Of a DNA stretch of 64,000 nucleotides, positions 37,330 through 47,962 are shown piece by piece. The notes beneath the pieces are model-generated. The model was not told the origin of the DNA. It did no database searches and saw nothing but the letters and a program-made list of their open reading frames with translations. Both the position numbers and the translations under genes were made by a program. Origin of the DNA: Gordionus sp. m RMFG-2023 (taxonomy: Eukaryota; Nematomorpha; Gordioida; Chordodea; Parachordodidae); assembly GCF_954871325.1 (NCBI RefSeq), contig NC_088776.1, positions 34,086,508 to 34,150,507 of the forward strand. Direction: 5' to 3'. Within the stretch, counting starts at the first letter, position 1. The number at the start of each line of letters is the position of its first letter.

Positions 37330-39856
37330 ACATTACTTAATTAATAATCTGGATAACCTTATAGATGTTAATGCAAATTGTATTATAATATCATCAATTG
37401 TAAATTTTTCAAAAACATCAACTGGATATTAACAGTAAATTTTCTAAAAATGGGTCCGAAATTTTATTCCGCATTCGAGTTTTGTTAATTTTTACTTTAC
37501 TCATGGCTCTTTCGGCTGAACAGGAAGTTGAAGGAAGGGTTAATAAATATTTATATAATAAATAATTAGAATAAGAATTTAATTGATTTAAAAGTCGATA
37601 TGGTAATATAAAAAATATTTTATCCATTTTTTTATTTTGGTCATGATTTCGCTGTTTATATTTTCTTCGGTAGTTTGATCGTTTGCAATACCTTTAATTA
37701 TATACAATTACAAATAAAATATCAATAAATTACTTTCATCAATATATAACGCGTCATTCTTTTTAACTTTCAATAGTTCTTCGCAAAAAATGATTGATTG
37801 AGACTCTAAATATAAAGAGCGAAAATCATTATATTCATCAACAATGTTTTGGACATCCAATTGATAAGTATAACAAATTTCGGATATTTGCCATCCTTCT
37901 ATTTTTTCATTATTCATAATTGCAGCGGGAGTAAAAATGGATATTTGTGATAAAAAATAATAATTTAAAATTTAATTTATTCAACTTGTTTTTTTTGTTC
38001 CACATAATTATTGAATTCTGTTTGATCCAATTTGAATATTGATTTCATATTATACAATTCAGTTATTACATTATTCTTTTTCAAAAAACTATTAGATAAG
38101 GAATGTAATTTTAAAAATATATTGTCTCCATTAGCTATATTTTAAAATTATTTATAGAAATAGTTACTAATATTAACCTTTTAGTCTTTGTAATTTATTT
38201 TTTGTATGTTGTATTAATTTGGTTACCATAGCCAAATCATTACCAACTGCCTGCATTTCAATACAAGCCTCATGTGTACATTTCAATATTTCTTTCAAAA
38301 TAAATAGACTTAATATAAAATTTTCATCCTTAATTCTTGATAATAATCCATCGGCAATGGAAGAGGTGCTTGGGTCATTAGAATCTTTTAATTCAACTAA
38401 TGTTGCTAAAATATGTTCATAAACATCTAAAAAGATTTCTACAGATTTGTAGGATGATGACCAATTTCTGAAAATATATAAGTTTCATTAAAAATATTTT
38501 ATTTACCTTGTTGTGTTTTTTATTCTTTTAAGAGATTTCTTGGACATTCTCATTTGATATTGAACAAACAAACCTTGACGTCTAGGTCCATTCATAAAAT
38601 TATATAACTCATCTAATATTCCCATTGCCTTTTTCATTTCAATTTTGCATCCGCAAACATGAGCAACTACTAAATTTAGCCGATGTGCATGGCATCAAAT
38701 ATAGATGGCTTTTGGAGCATCTTTCAATATTAAAGCCTGCATTCCTTTGTATACTCCTCTCATATTCCCTGCACCATCCATACATTGTCCAACCAAATAA
38801 TCAAGAGGAAGACCAAGATCATTAAACTTAGAAAAAAGATGTTTCTTTATATTTTCACCACTGGTTTCTGATGTTGTAAAAACATGTATGATCCTTTCTA
38901 CAGGATGTGGATGCAGATCATCTTCTATATACCGTACAAGCAAAGCTATGCATTCTTTTTTAGACACATCATATGTTCCATCTAATATGATGCTATAGGC
39001 ACGATTCTCTTTAATTTTTTGAATAATGCTTTTTGTTATTTTTATCTTAATAATTTCAGTTATTTTTTTCACGTCGCCATATAACAGTAAATTTATATAA
39101 GGTCTCGAAATTTTATCTGATTTTTTTCTCCGCAATTTTTCGTTGTTATCCATGTATGCACGTAAAGTTGGAACCGTCATTAATTTTATGAGACACATAA
39201 AATTACCTTCATTCGAATTAGAACCCCAAAAGGCTATATTACATTTTATAAGGTACATAATGGCATCGATAATATTATGAAATATATTACGATTTTCCAT
39301 GATTATATCAAGCTTATTTGATAGCAAATGATCATGAATGCGTTTATTAGCCAAGTCATGTTTGCATATTCACAATCTTTATGAAGAGAAGATGCTTCGT
39401 GTCTCTCTAAGTAACGCTTGTTTTTCCAATTATTTACTCCAAGTTGAGTCCAAAAAGAATTGGGCCACCAAACATAATACAATATAGACAAAAGACTTTG
39501 TATAAAGTAGTGCTATAAGAGAGCCAATTGGGGTTGAGGGAACCATCTATATTAACCTTTCTATAATAGATTATGTTCATGCTCCTGTTTAAAAAGTAAA
39601 AAAAATAAATACTGGTATAGAAATAATGGATGGGTAAAAATTAATGAAAATTATATATTAATTAAAACCTCTTTAGAGTAACAGGATATTGAAATTTATT
39701 TGTACATGGCTGACAAGGGCCTACAGCAATTATGAAATTAATCAAAATATTAATCATCCTAAATAATATGAAGTGAAATGGGTCATTTGGTTCCTTCTTT
39801 TTGTATAGCTGAATAAGACTTGGACTTTGAATATCCTCATAATTTATTCCTTTCAA
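37330..39856 (-). pseudogene. hAT transposase of copy A, main part
   Basis: The minus-strand pieces run N to C. SLIQLYKKKEPNDPFHFILF followed by GPCQPCTNKFQYPVTLKR (39662-39856) is the start of the TTF-type zinc finger. Then come EASSLHKDCEYANMTWL (39303-39491) and an open 219-residue part (38695-39354) with AYSIILDGTYDVSKKECIAL and VGQCMDGAGNMRGVYKGMQA. The C-terminus at 37418-37627 has LLTLPSTSCSAERAMSKVKI, the hAT dimerisation motif. Compared with copy B it has small frame-changing indels and lacks about 85 bp carrying one exon (near 37960). It is therefore inactive. The family resembles zinc finger MYM-type 1-like/TTF hAT transposases. Confidence 0.9.
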
Positions 39857-40389
39857 AAGTTATTATATAAATTTTATTTATATAAAATACCTCATGCAAA
39901 GTGAGCGCCTCACTGGAACTGGGGATTGGATGAGGAGATAATACAATTTTTGAATCTTCAATAATGGAGGTTTGCTATAAATAAATAGTATAATTTGTTT
40001 ACTTATGAAAAACTAAATTTTTACTAAAATTTTAGTCAAATGGTCATTTTATTCTTAACTACATTATAATTAAGTTTTTAATAAATGTTGGAAATATTTG
40101 AATAACCTCATATTCATAATTTATTTCCTCCAAAAGTTATCATATAATTTGTATTTAAATTAAATACCTCATTATGCAAAGTAAGCGCCTCACTGGAACT
40201 GGGAATTGGATGAGGAGATAATACAATTTGTGAATTTTTAATAACTGAGATTTCTATAAATAAAGAGGAGTTTAATTTCTTTCCTTATGAAAAACTATAT
40301 TTTTAATAAAATTTTAGCCAAATGGTAATTTTTTTCTTAACTACATTATAATTAAGTTTTTAATAAATGTTTTAATTCTACAAGAATAC

Positions 40390-40575
40390 ATGATTGAGAA
40401 AACAGGCATTAAAAATATTATGAAGTCCATAAAGTTATCAGGTTACAATGGCAAGATGATACAAGTGATAGGTACAGCAGTGAATGTAGAATACAAAGGG
40501 AATTCACAAATTTTGAACGCGTTAATCAGAAACATTAATAAAATGTCTTTGTTAGGAAGATCATGTTAAAAATTT
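40390..40575 (+). pseudogene. Retroelement protease fragment captured in hAT copy A
   Basis: A plus-strand stretch resembles the aspartic-protease region of Ty3-type pol (KLSGYNGKMIQVIG-type followed by VNVEYKGNS). It lies between the hAT transposase exons in the opposite orientation. It is a broken fossil and is also present in copy B. Confidence 0.7.
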
Positions 40576-41268
40576 TGAAAATATACTTGAAAGATTCATA
40601 GGCATGATAGATGCAGATTAATATAAAACTGCGAACAAATGAAGAAATCATAAAAGAATATTATAATGACTGTAAAAACAATAGTAAACTTATAAATAAA
40701 AAAATTAGTATAAATAACATTGTATCTTAGGAAATTCTAATAGCTAAATAAAACAATGATAATATTATAAACATACCTAATATAACACATAAAGTAAGTG
40801 GATGAAATTCACGCAGATAACATTTTGAAAATAGTTGAATCCAATTGATATTATAAAAAAAAGTAAAAGAACTTTGAAATCTTAATTCAATTAAAGATGA
40901 AAAGATTTAAATTTAAAAATTCCTAAAAATTAACATTACCTTACTTTTATTATTTTACTACATTATATTAACTTAATAAGTTTTTTTAATACTTTGGTTT
41001 TAAATTTTTATTATTAACCTATTAAACATATTGTTAAATTGAACTTTATAAAGTATATATAGATATAAAAATAGTGTGATAAATAGTTAAAAAAAATATT
41101 TAATAATAAAATATATAATTTATTTTCTCTATACCCTGACTACTTTAATATTAATATTATTCTGGTAAAATTTTAAATAAAAATCAGTTTCTATTAATTC
41201 ACAAATTTAAGGTATATTTTCAATAATATTTATTGTCTTTAGTTACAATAATAAATAAAAAATATTAC

Positions 41269-41529
41269 TTTTTGGAAGTAAGATGTTATTGTCTTTTTTT
41301 GCAACTGGGTTTCAACTCCATTTGTGATATTATATGGAATATCACAATTTAAGGATACCCAATTATTATTATCTCTTTTGATGGCTACTTTTGTAAATTT
41401 CCTATCAGTTGACTTGACATGAGGATGTTTATGTTTATAATGTTCATGTATCTTGTCACTTCTTATTTTAGAAGTTTTACAGTTAAGGTAATTACACTTT
41501 ACCTTAAATAAGGTTCTGTTACTTGGCAT
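41269..41529 (-). CDS. hAT copy A, N-terminal exon with zinc finger and PIP-like motif
   Basis: This is an open minus-strand frame beginning MPSNRTLFKVKCNYLNCKTS. A Cys pair (CNYLNC) and a His cluster (HEHYKHKHPH) suggest a small zinc finger. The exon ends KKTITSYFQK before a likely GTAATA donor at 41268. KKTITSYF resembles the PCNA-interacting (PIP-type) box found near the start of many hAT-related transposases. The same exon is in copy B (55086-55346) with about 90 per cent identical residues, which supports its reality. The next coding part of the transposase is 1.4 kb away. Confidence 0.7.
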
Positions 41530-42028
41530 CTAGAAAGAAATAATTATTAATATAATTTTTTACATATTATGTTTTTTATTATTCTTTGCTTGCTGATATA
41601 TATTTTTAAGCATGACTCAAAAAATTACCTAAAATTTATCCTATCCAGAAATTTATTAAAAAACATAATATAAATATATTAACCTCTAAGAAAAGTACCA
41701 AATAGGAAATGTGTAAATATTAACTTGATAAAATGGTTCAATGAAAATGGTTGACGAAGAAAGTTTATATTATTTATTAATTGACAAATATCTTTACTTT
41801 AATCGACATTTGTCAGAAAATCAACGATAACCATCATAATCGTATCAATTAATGGATTTAAAAAGATTATAATTCAAATCAAAAATTACCCTCCAAAAAT
41901 CAATATCTACCCCCAAAAAATTAATGCCCCCAAAATCAATACCTACCCTCCAAAATGCTAATATATTTTGGAGGCATTTGTCTCCTACCCCCTCCCCCCC
42001 CCCCGGCCATGTAGACGCTGGGCCCGGC

Positions 42029-42230
42029 CCCCAGTTCTGACCGTATTATAATTTTTTTAAACATATCCGGGCCGGGCTCAAATTTTTTTAAAAAAAAACA
42101 CTCTAGCTGTGCCTAAAAATTTTTTTAAAATAATATTCGGGCCGAGCTGTATATTTTAAAACTAAATTTTTGAAATCGCCATTATTAGCTATAAAAATCA
42201 ATAATAAATATAATTAATTTTAAAAGAATT
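42029..42230. repeat. GGGCCGGGC / AAATTTTTT word patch between the two hAT copies
   Basis: About 200 bp of alternating GC words (CGGGCCGGGC, CGGGCCGAGC) and A/T runs. Both neighbouring hAT insertions lie in this kind of sequence. Confidence 0.65.
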
Positions 42231-42789
42231 CGGGCCGGCAGCGTCTACATGGCAGAAAATTTGATGGAGGCAAACCCCTCCAAAATCTACCCATACCCAC
42301 CTAAAAAAAATCCTGCGGCCTTCGGCCGCGAAATTTACAGACCTACGATGGTATAGTGATTTTATTTAAAAAATCTTATCTGCCACCATTTATAACCTTA
42401 CAACATAATTCTATTTACAATCTTTCAAGCCTATTTAAGGAGAAAAAAATTAAAAATTTGTAAGTGATAATGAACTTTTATTTAAATAATGCAATCTTTT
42501 CATAATTTGGTATTCACTTTATTTTCATAAAATATATATAAGTGAATTAAATGAGATAACATAATAATATTTTTATAAAAAAGATCTAAAATATTGTAAA
42601 AAATATAAGACGAATAAATTTAAAGAGGTATATTTAGCTTGATTCCACATAATTAAAAACATGTATTGTAAATAGAGCTATTATATAAAATATTAGAATA
42701 AAATGAATTATAGTATATTTTGCATTGAAATTATAAAATGTTAAATTAAATTTACATATTTTAAAAGCGTATATATTCGCTGTGAAAAA

Positions 42790-45175
42790 GATACATTACT
42801 TAATTAATAATCTGGATAACCTTATAGATGTTAATGCAAATTGTATTATAATATCATCAATTGTAAATTTTTCAAAAACATCAACTGGATATTAACAGTA
42901 AATTTTCTAAAAATGGGTCCGAAATTTTATTCCGCATTCGAGTTTTGTTAATTTTTACTTTACTCATGGCTCTTTCGGCTGAACAGGAAGTTGTAGGAAG
43001 GGTTAATAAATATTTATATAATAAATTTAAATTAGAATAAGAATTTAATTGATTTAAAAGTCGGTATGGTAATATAAAAGAAAATTTTATCCATTTTTTT
43101 ATTTTAGTCATGATTTCGCTGTTGATATTTTCTTTGGTAATTTGATCGTTTGCAATACCTTTAATTATATACAATTACAAATAAAATATCAATAAATTAC
43201 TTTCATCAATATATAACGCGTCATTCTTTTTAACTTTTAAAAGATCTTCGCAAAAAATGATTGATTGAGACTCCAAATATAAAGAGCGAAAATCATTATA
43301 TTCATCAACAATGTTTTGGACATCCAATTGATAAGTATTACAAATTTCGGATATTTGCCATCCTTCTATTTTTTCATTATCCATAATTCCAGCGGGAGTA
43401 AAAATGGATATCTGTGATAAAAAATTTAAACAATCATAATTAAATCGATCATTTAGGTGATTAATTATTGCATTTAGAACAGGGAAAAATATTTCCGTTC
43501 TATATCTATAATAATAAATAATAATTTAAATTTTTATAATTTATTCAACTTGTTTTTTTTTGTTCAACATAATTATTGAATTCTGTTTGATCCAATTTGA
43601 ATATTGATTTCATATTATACAAATCAGTTATTACATTATTCTTTTTCAAAAAACTATTAGATAAGGAATGTAATTTTAAAAATATATTGTCTCCATTAGC
43701 TATATTTTAAAATTATTTATAGAAATAGTAACTAATATTAACCTTTTAGTTTTTGTAATTTATTTTTTGTATGTTGTATTAATTTGGTTACCAAAGCCAA
43801 ATCATTACCAACTGCCTGCATTTCAATACAAGCCTCATGTGTACATTTCAATATTTCTTTCAAAATAAAAAGACTTAATATAAAATTTTCATCTTTAATT
43901 CTTGATAATAACCCATCGGCAATGGAAGAGGTGCTTGGGTCATTAGAATCTTTTAATTCAACTAATGATGCTAAAATATGTTCATAAACATCTAAAAAGA
44001 TTTCTACAGATTTGTAGGATGATGACCAATTTCTGAAAATATATAAGTTTCAAGTTTCATTAAAAATATTTTATTTACCTTGTTGTGTTTTTAATTCTTT
44101 TAAGAGATTTCTTGGACTTTCTCATTTGATATTTAACAAACACACCTTGACGTCTAACTCCATTCATAAAATTATATAACTCATCTAATATTCCCATTGC
44201 CTTTTTCATTTCAATTTTGCATCCACAAACATGAGCAACTACTAAATTTAGCCGATGTGAATGGCACCAAATATAGATGGCTTTTGGAGCCTCTTTCAAT
44301 ATTAAAGCCTGCATTCCTTTGTATACTCCTCTCATATTCCCTGCACCATCCATACTTTGTCCAACCAAATAATCAAGAGGAAGACCAAGATCATTAAACT
44401 TAGAAAAAACATGTTTCTTTATATTTTCCCCAGTGGTTTCTGATGTTGTAAAAACATGTATGATCCTTTCTACAGGATGTGGATGCCGATCATCTTCTAT
44501 ATACCGTACAAGCAAAGCTATGCATTCTTTTTTAGACACATCATATGTTCCATCTAATATGATGCTATAGGCACGATTCTCTTTAATTGTTTGAATAATG
44601 CTTTTTGTTATTTTTATCTTAATATTTTCAGTTATTTTTTTCACGTGGCCATATGACAGTAAATTTATATAAGGTCTCGAAATTTTATCTGATTTTTTTC
44701 TCCGCAATTTTTCGTTGTTATCCATGTATGCACGTAAAGTTGGAACCGTTTTTGCCATTAATTTTATGAGACACATAAAATTACCTTCATTCGAATTAGA
44801 ACCCCAAAAGGCTATATTACATTTTATAAGGTACATAATGGCATTGATAATATTATGAACTATATTACGATTTTCCATGATTATATCAAGCTTATTTGAT
44901 AGCAAATGATCTTGAATGCGTTTATTTGCAAGCCAAGTCATGTTTGCATATTCACAATCTTTATGAAGAGAAGATGCTTCGTGTCTCTCTAAGTCACGCT
45001 TTATGTTTTTCCAATTATTTACCCCATGTTGAGTCCAAAAAGTATTGGACTTAGGGCCACCAAACATAATACAATATAGACAAAAGACTTTGTCTAAAGT
45101 AGTGCTATAAGATAGCCAATTTCTGGGGTTGAGGGAACCATCTATATTAACCTTTCTATAATAGGTTATATTAAT
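42790..45175 (-). pseudogene. hAT transposase of copy B, main part with introns
   Basis: On the minus strand, YYRKVNIDGSLNPRNWLSYS followed by LDKVFCLYCIMFGG (TTF-type finger, about 45070-45170) runs into a 330-residue open frame (44075-45067). That frame has AYSIILDGTYDVSKKECIAL and VGQSMDGAGNMRGVYKGMQA. A 46-nt GT-AG intron (44033-44078) leads to an exon with SSYKSVEIFLDVYEHILASL (43743-44032). A 43-nt intron (43700-43742) and further exons follow. The C-terminus (42881-43174) has LLTLPTTSCSAERAMSKVKI and then ENLLLISS. After that the frame shifts and VDVFEKFTIDDIIIQFAL follows, the same in copy A. The LTR element cuts the gene just upstream of the zinc finger. Better preserved than copy A. 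Confidence 0.9.
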
Positions 45176-45212
45176 GCTCCTGTTTAAAAAGTAAAAAAAA
45201 ATATATTGGTAT

Positions 45213-45564
45213 ATTTCAAAATTTCTCTGTACAGAAACGTTTAACTTAACAGTATATTTTTTTTACCCCCTTTTTTTTTTTGAATATATGGTTTTATTTT
45301 TCTTTAAAACAATAAATATAAAAAAAGTATAATTGATTAATAATGAATTTCCACTTTTTTTTTTAGTTTATATAAGATATTTTTTTTTTTTATAAATATT
45401 AAATTATTATTTATTTTTTTTTTACATAATAAATATTAAAAACATTTATATAATGACGTTCAAGATGACTGCGCGAAACTAAAAAAAATATTAAAAATAA
45501 AATTTCAAACAAAAAAATATTTCATGACTCATACAAAAAAAAAATAATAAAACTATTTATAACA
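45213..45564 (-). repeat. 3' LTR of the young Ty3-type element
   Basis: The LTR is 352 bp. On the minus strand it begins TGTTATAAATAG and ends TTTTGAAAT. It differs from the other LTR almost only in homopolymer lengths. Confidence 0.95.
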
Positions 45565-45573
45565 CGCCCCCAT
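45565..45573 (-). promoter_or_regulatory. Putative polypurine tract
   Basis: The minus strand reads AATGGGGGCG immediately before the 3' LTR start TGTTATAA. Confidence 0.6.
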
Positions 45574-45869
45574 TAAATGAAAACCCTTGAACATACAAAA
45601 AAAAATTAAAATTGTTGTTTAACAAAGATAAACAAGGGGGTTTTGTACATAAAATCAAAATGTAATTATTTATTATTCTCTACATATGTTAATATAAATA
45701 AATATATGATGTAAAATATTTTAATTATTCCCGAAAATCTATTAAGGAAAATGATATTTTAAAAAAAATTGTTTTATTATTACAAAATTTGTAAAATTTA
45801 TTCTGGTCCCATTACATCCTCCAACAATTCCTGAATCTCAGAGGCCGACAAATCAACCATCGGCCACTC

Positions 45870-46409
45870 TTAAGCGTAATAGGCCCTGGGACTCGCCTCC
45901 GGCGTTTCTTCTCGAAACGGCTCAATAATCCCCACCGGTCGCCCCATCGCAGTTATGGATTGATCTTGTTGCGGCATTGCCCCTATCGTCAAAGGCGGCA
46001 AAATGGTCCTAACTGGGCGTGCGTCGCTCCTTCCCGGGCTTCGGCTTCTGTGGCTCGTCGTTTCCCTATTATCATTTAAGTCTTGCCTACGATTTGGCCC
46101 ACGGGGGCACCGCATTCGCAAATGACTAGGCGAACCACACAAGTAACAAGAACGTCTCCTCCTCGAGCGCATGCTGAGGTCCCGGGGCTCCGGTAATTCG
46201 GAGTGATCTAAATTGTTCGTTATTATTCCGGACACTCCCCTTTGGACCGGGGGCGATCTACTGTTTCGGCGTATTGGAGGCGAATGGTCTATTATGTTTC
46301 GGTAAATCGAAGGCGAGATTGGTCGCCCATCTTCATTAACATATCCTCTGTAAATACTTATTCTAACGGTTAAATTCTCCCAATATATGCACCGATGCCT
46401 TCCCGACAT
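45870..46409 (-). CDS. 3' ORF with one zinc knuckle
   Basis: This 179-residue frame lies downstream of pol, where some retroelements carry env or accessory genes. It starts MSGRHRCIYWENLTVRISIY. An Arg/Ser/Pro-rich middle precedes a CCHC knuckle (CYLCGSPSHLRMRC, about residues 88-101). A basic, Arg-rich stretch and a Pro/Glu-rich tail follow. There is no signal peptide or membrane segment, so it is not an envelope. The composition points to a nucleic-acid-binding protein. The older copy at 27131-32240 keeps a remnant at the same place, so the ORF is an old part of the family. Its function is unknown. Confidence 0.75.
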   Translation of the reverse strand: MSGRHRCIYWENLTVRISIYRGYVNEDGRPISPSIYRNIIDHSPPIRRNSRSPPVQRGVSGIITNNLDHSELPEPRDLSMRSRRRRSCYLCGSPSHLRMRCPRGPNRRQDLNDNRETTSHRSRSPGRSDARPVRTILPPLTIGAMPQQDQSITAMGRPVGIIEPFREETPEASPRAYYA

Positions 46410-46722
46410 TCTTTTTTAAGAAAAAGGTATAATATAAAAAAAATTAATAAAAGTTTTCACTCACTTTTCTTTTGGGTCAAAATGAATAAATACAGGAAAA
46501 TTTTCTTTAACAAAATTAACAATTATACAAAAAAAAAATTATAATTTTGCATTTATAAAATTCCCCTTTTAAAGCCCAATTATTGGAACCTTCCTTGTTT
46601 TGTGTCTCGCTTCCAACTGTCATTGCCGAAATCTTTTCCGTGTTTCAGTCCAACTTGGAACCACTTTTTATTTGTTTCCTAGTCCAATTGTCACTCCTTT
46701 TTATTCTATTCTCCAACTATAT

Positions 46723-46986
46723 ACAAGTTCTATTTCCAACTTTTGATTTACGATCCCGACATCTCTCAAAATTATCCCTTACTTTAATTTATTACTTTGG
46801 TTAACATACCCAACATTTTTAACTTTTTGTGCATCATTTATTGGCACTCTAACTACAAGTTCTATTTCCAACTTTTGATTTACGATCCCGACATCTCTCA
46901 AAATTATCCCTTACTTTAATTTATTACTTTGGTTAACATACCCAACATTTTTAACTTTTTGTGCATCATTTATTGGCACTCTAACT
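46723..46986 (-). repeat. 132-bp direct tandem duplication
   Basis: ACAAGTTCTATTTCCAAC starts at 46723 and again at 46855. The two 132-bp copies look identical, so the duplication is recent. It lies between pol and the 3' ORF. Confidence 0.95.
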
Positions 46987-47049
46987 AAGTTCCCCCTTTT
47001 TTTTAAAAAAAATACTCGCTTTATTCCCCGAATCACGAAATCATTGACT

Positions 47050-47690
47050 AACTGATATCATTGATATTTATTTATTTTTTTTTATAAATGTGATGTAATC
47101 CCGTAATTGCTGAGGTATTATTATCTCGGGTTAATTATCATTATCGATTTTTTTTTTTTTAAATTAAATTTGATTTAATCTCGGAACTGCGGAGGTATTA
47201 TCATCTTGGGTTAATTACCATTATTAGTATTATTATTTTCTATGTGCTTTAACTCGAGAATCACGAAAGTTTTTTTTATATATATATATATAGCCCCTTA
47301 ACCTCCAACATTATTAGCACCGGTTACCATTATTATTATTGATCCCCTTTTTTTTTTTATTAAATGTGATTTAATCCCGTAATTGCGGAGGTATTACTAT
47401 CTCGGGTTAATTAGTATTTATTTTGTTTTTTTTTATTAATGTGATGTAATTCCGGAATTGCGGAGGTATTACTAGCTCGGGTTAATTATCATTATCGTTT
47501 TTTTTTTTTAAATTTGATTTAATCTCGGAATTGCTGAGGTATTATCATCTTGGGTTAATTATTATTATCGATTTTTTTTTTTATTAAATTTGATTTAATC
47601 TCGGAACTGCGGAGGTATTATCATCTTGGGTTAATTATCATTATTAGTATTATTATTTTCTATGTGCTTTAACTCGAGAATTGCTAAGAT
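47050..47690 (-). repeat. Diverged tandem repeats after pol
   Basis: The word GGAGGTATTA(C/T)TATCTCGGG followed by TTAATTA and a poly-T run recurs about six times (near 47115, 47190, 47390, 47465, 47535 and 47610). A longer duplication (CATTATTAGTATTATTATTT followed by TCTATGTGCTTTAACTCGAG) lies at 47218-47265 and 47638-47685. Confidence 0.8.
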
Positions 47691-47692
47691 AT

Positions 47693-47962
47693 CTATCCCT
47701 CTCTCTTCGCCGCATCATGGCTAGATCTCAATCTTTCAGACTCTACTCTCTTCCGTATCTGTTCTACGTGTCTAACTCCTTCCTTTCCGTCCACGAATTT
47801 TACTCTCACCATTTTATGCCCCATGTTCTGTATAATTATTCCTGACTCCCATTTTCGGGTACCTCCAAAAATTCTCGCCCATACAGTCTGACCATTCACA
47901 AATTCACACTGATTATCCATTGAATTTTCCTCCTGCGCCGGTTTGGGTCTTAAGAAATCCAA
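47693..47962 (-). other. Short ORF resembling an integrase C-terminal region
   Basis: This 89-residue frame contains VNGQTVWARIFGGTRKWESG and VRVKFVDGKEGVRHVEQIRK. It resembles the C-terminal region that follows the core in Ty3-type integrases and is related to 28740-28922 of the older copy. Confidence 0.7.

Larger units (their letters stand above)
36778..42020 (-). mobile_element. hAT transposon copy A, 5243 bp, complete ends
   Basis: The left end is CAGCGTCTACATGGC at 36778. The same 15 bp occur inverted, ending at 42020. The flanking 8-bp duplication GGCCCGGC is perfect (36770-36777 and 42021-42028). Subterminal similarity continues past the 15 bp (CCTCCAAAATCTA against CCTCCAAAATATA). 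The right interior has several CTACCCCCAAAA-like words. A split transposase gene lies on the minus strand. A retroelement protease fragment lies on the plus strand at about 40390-40575. Confidence 0.95.

Noticed and set aside
38219-44397. Plus-strand frames in both hAT copies (for example 38219-38422, 43784-43987, 44197-44397)
   Set aside because: They are shadows of the minus-strand transposase exons, which carry the hAT motifs.
45870-46409. Envelope gene in the young LTR element
   Set aside because: There is no signal peptide, membrane segment or Cys-rich ectodomain. The protein is basic and carries a zinc knuckle.
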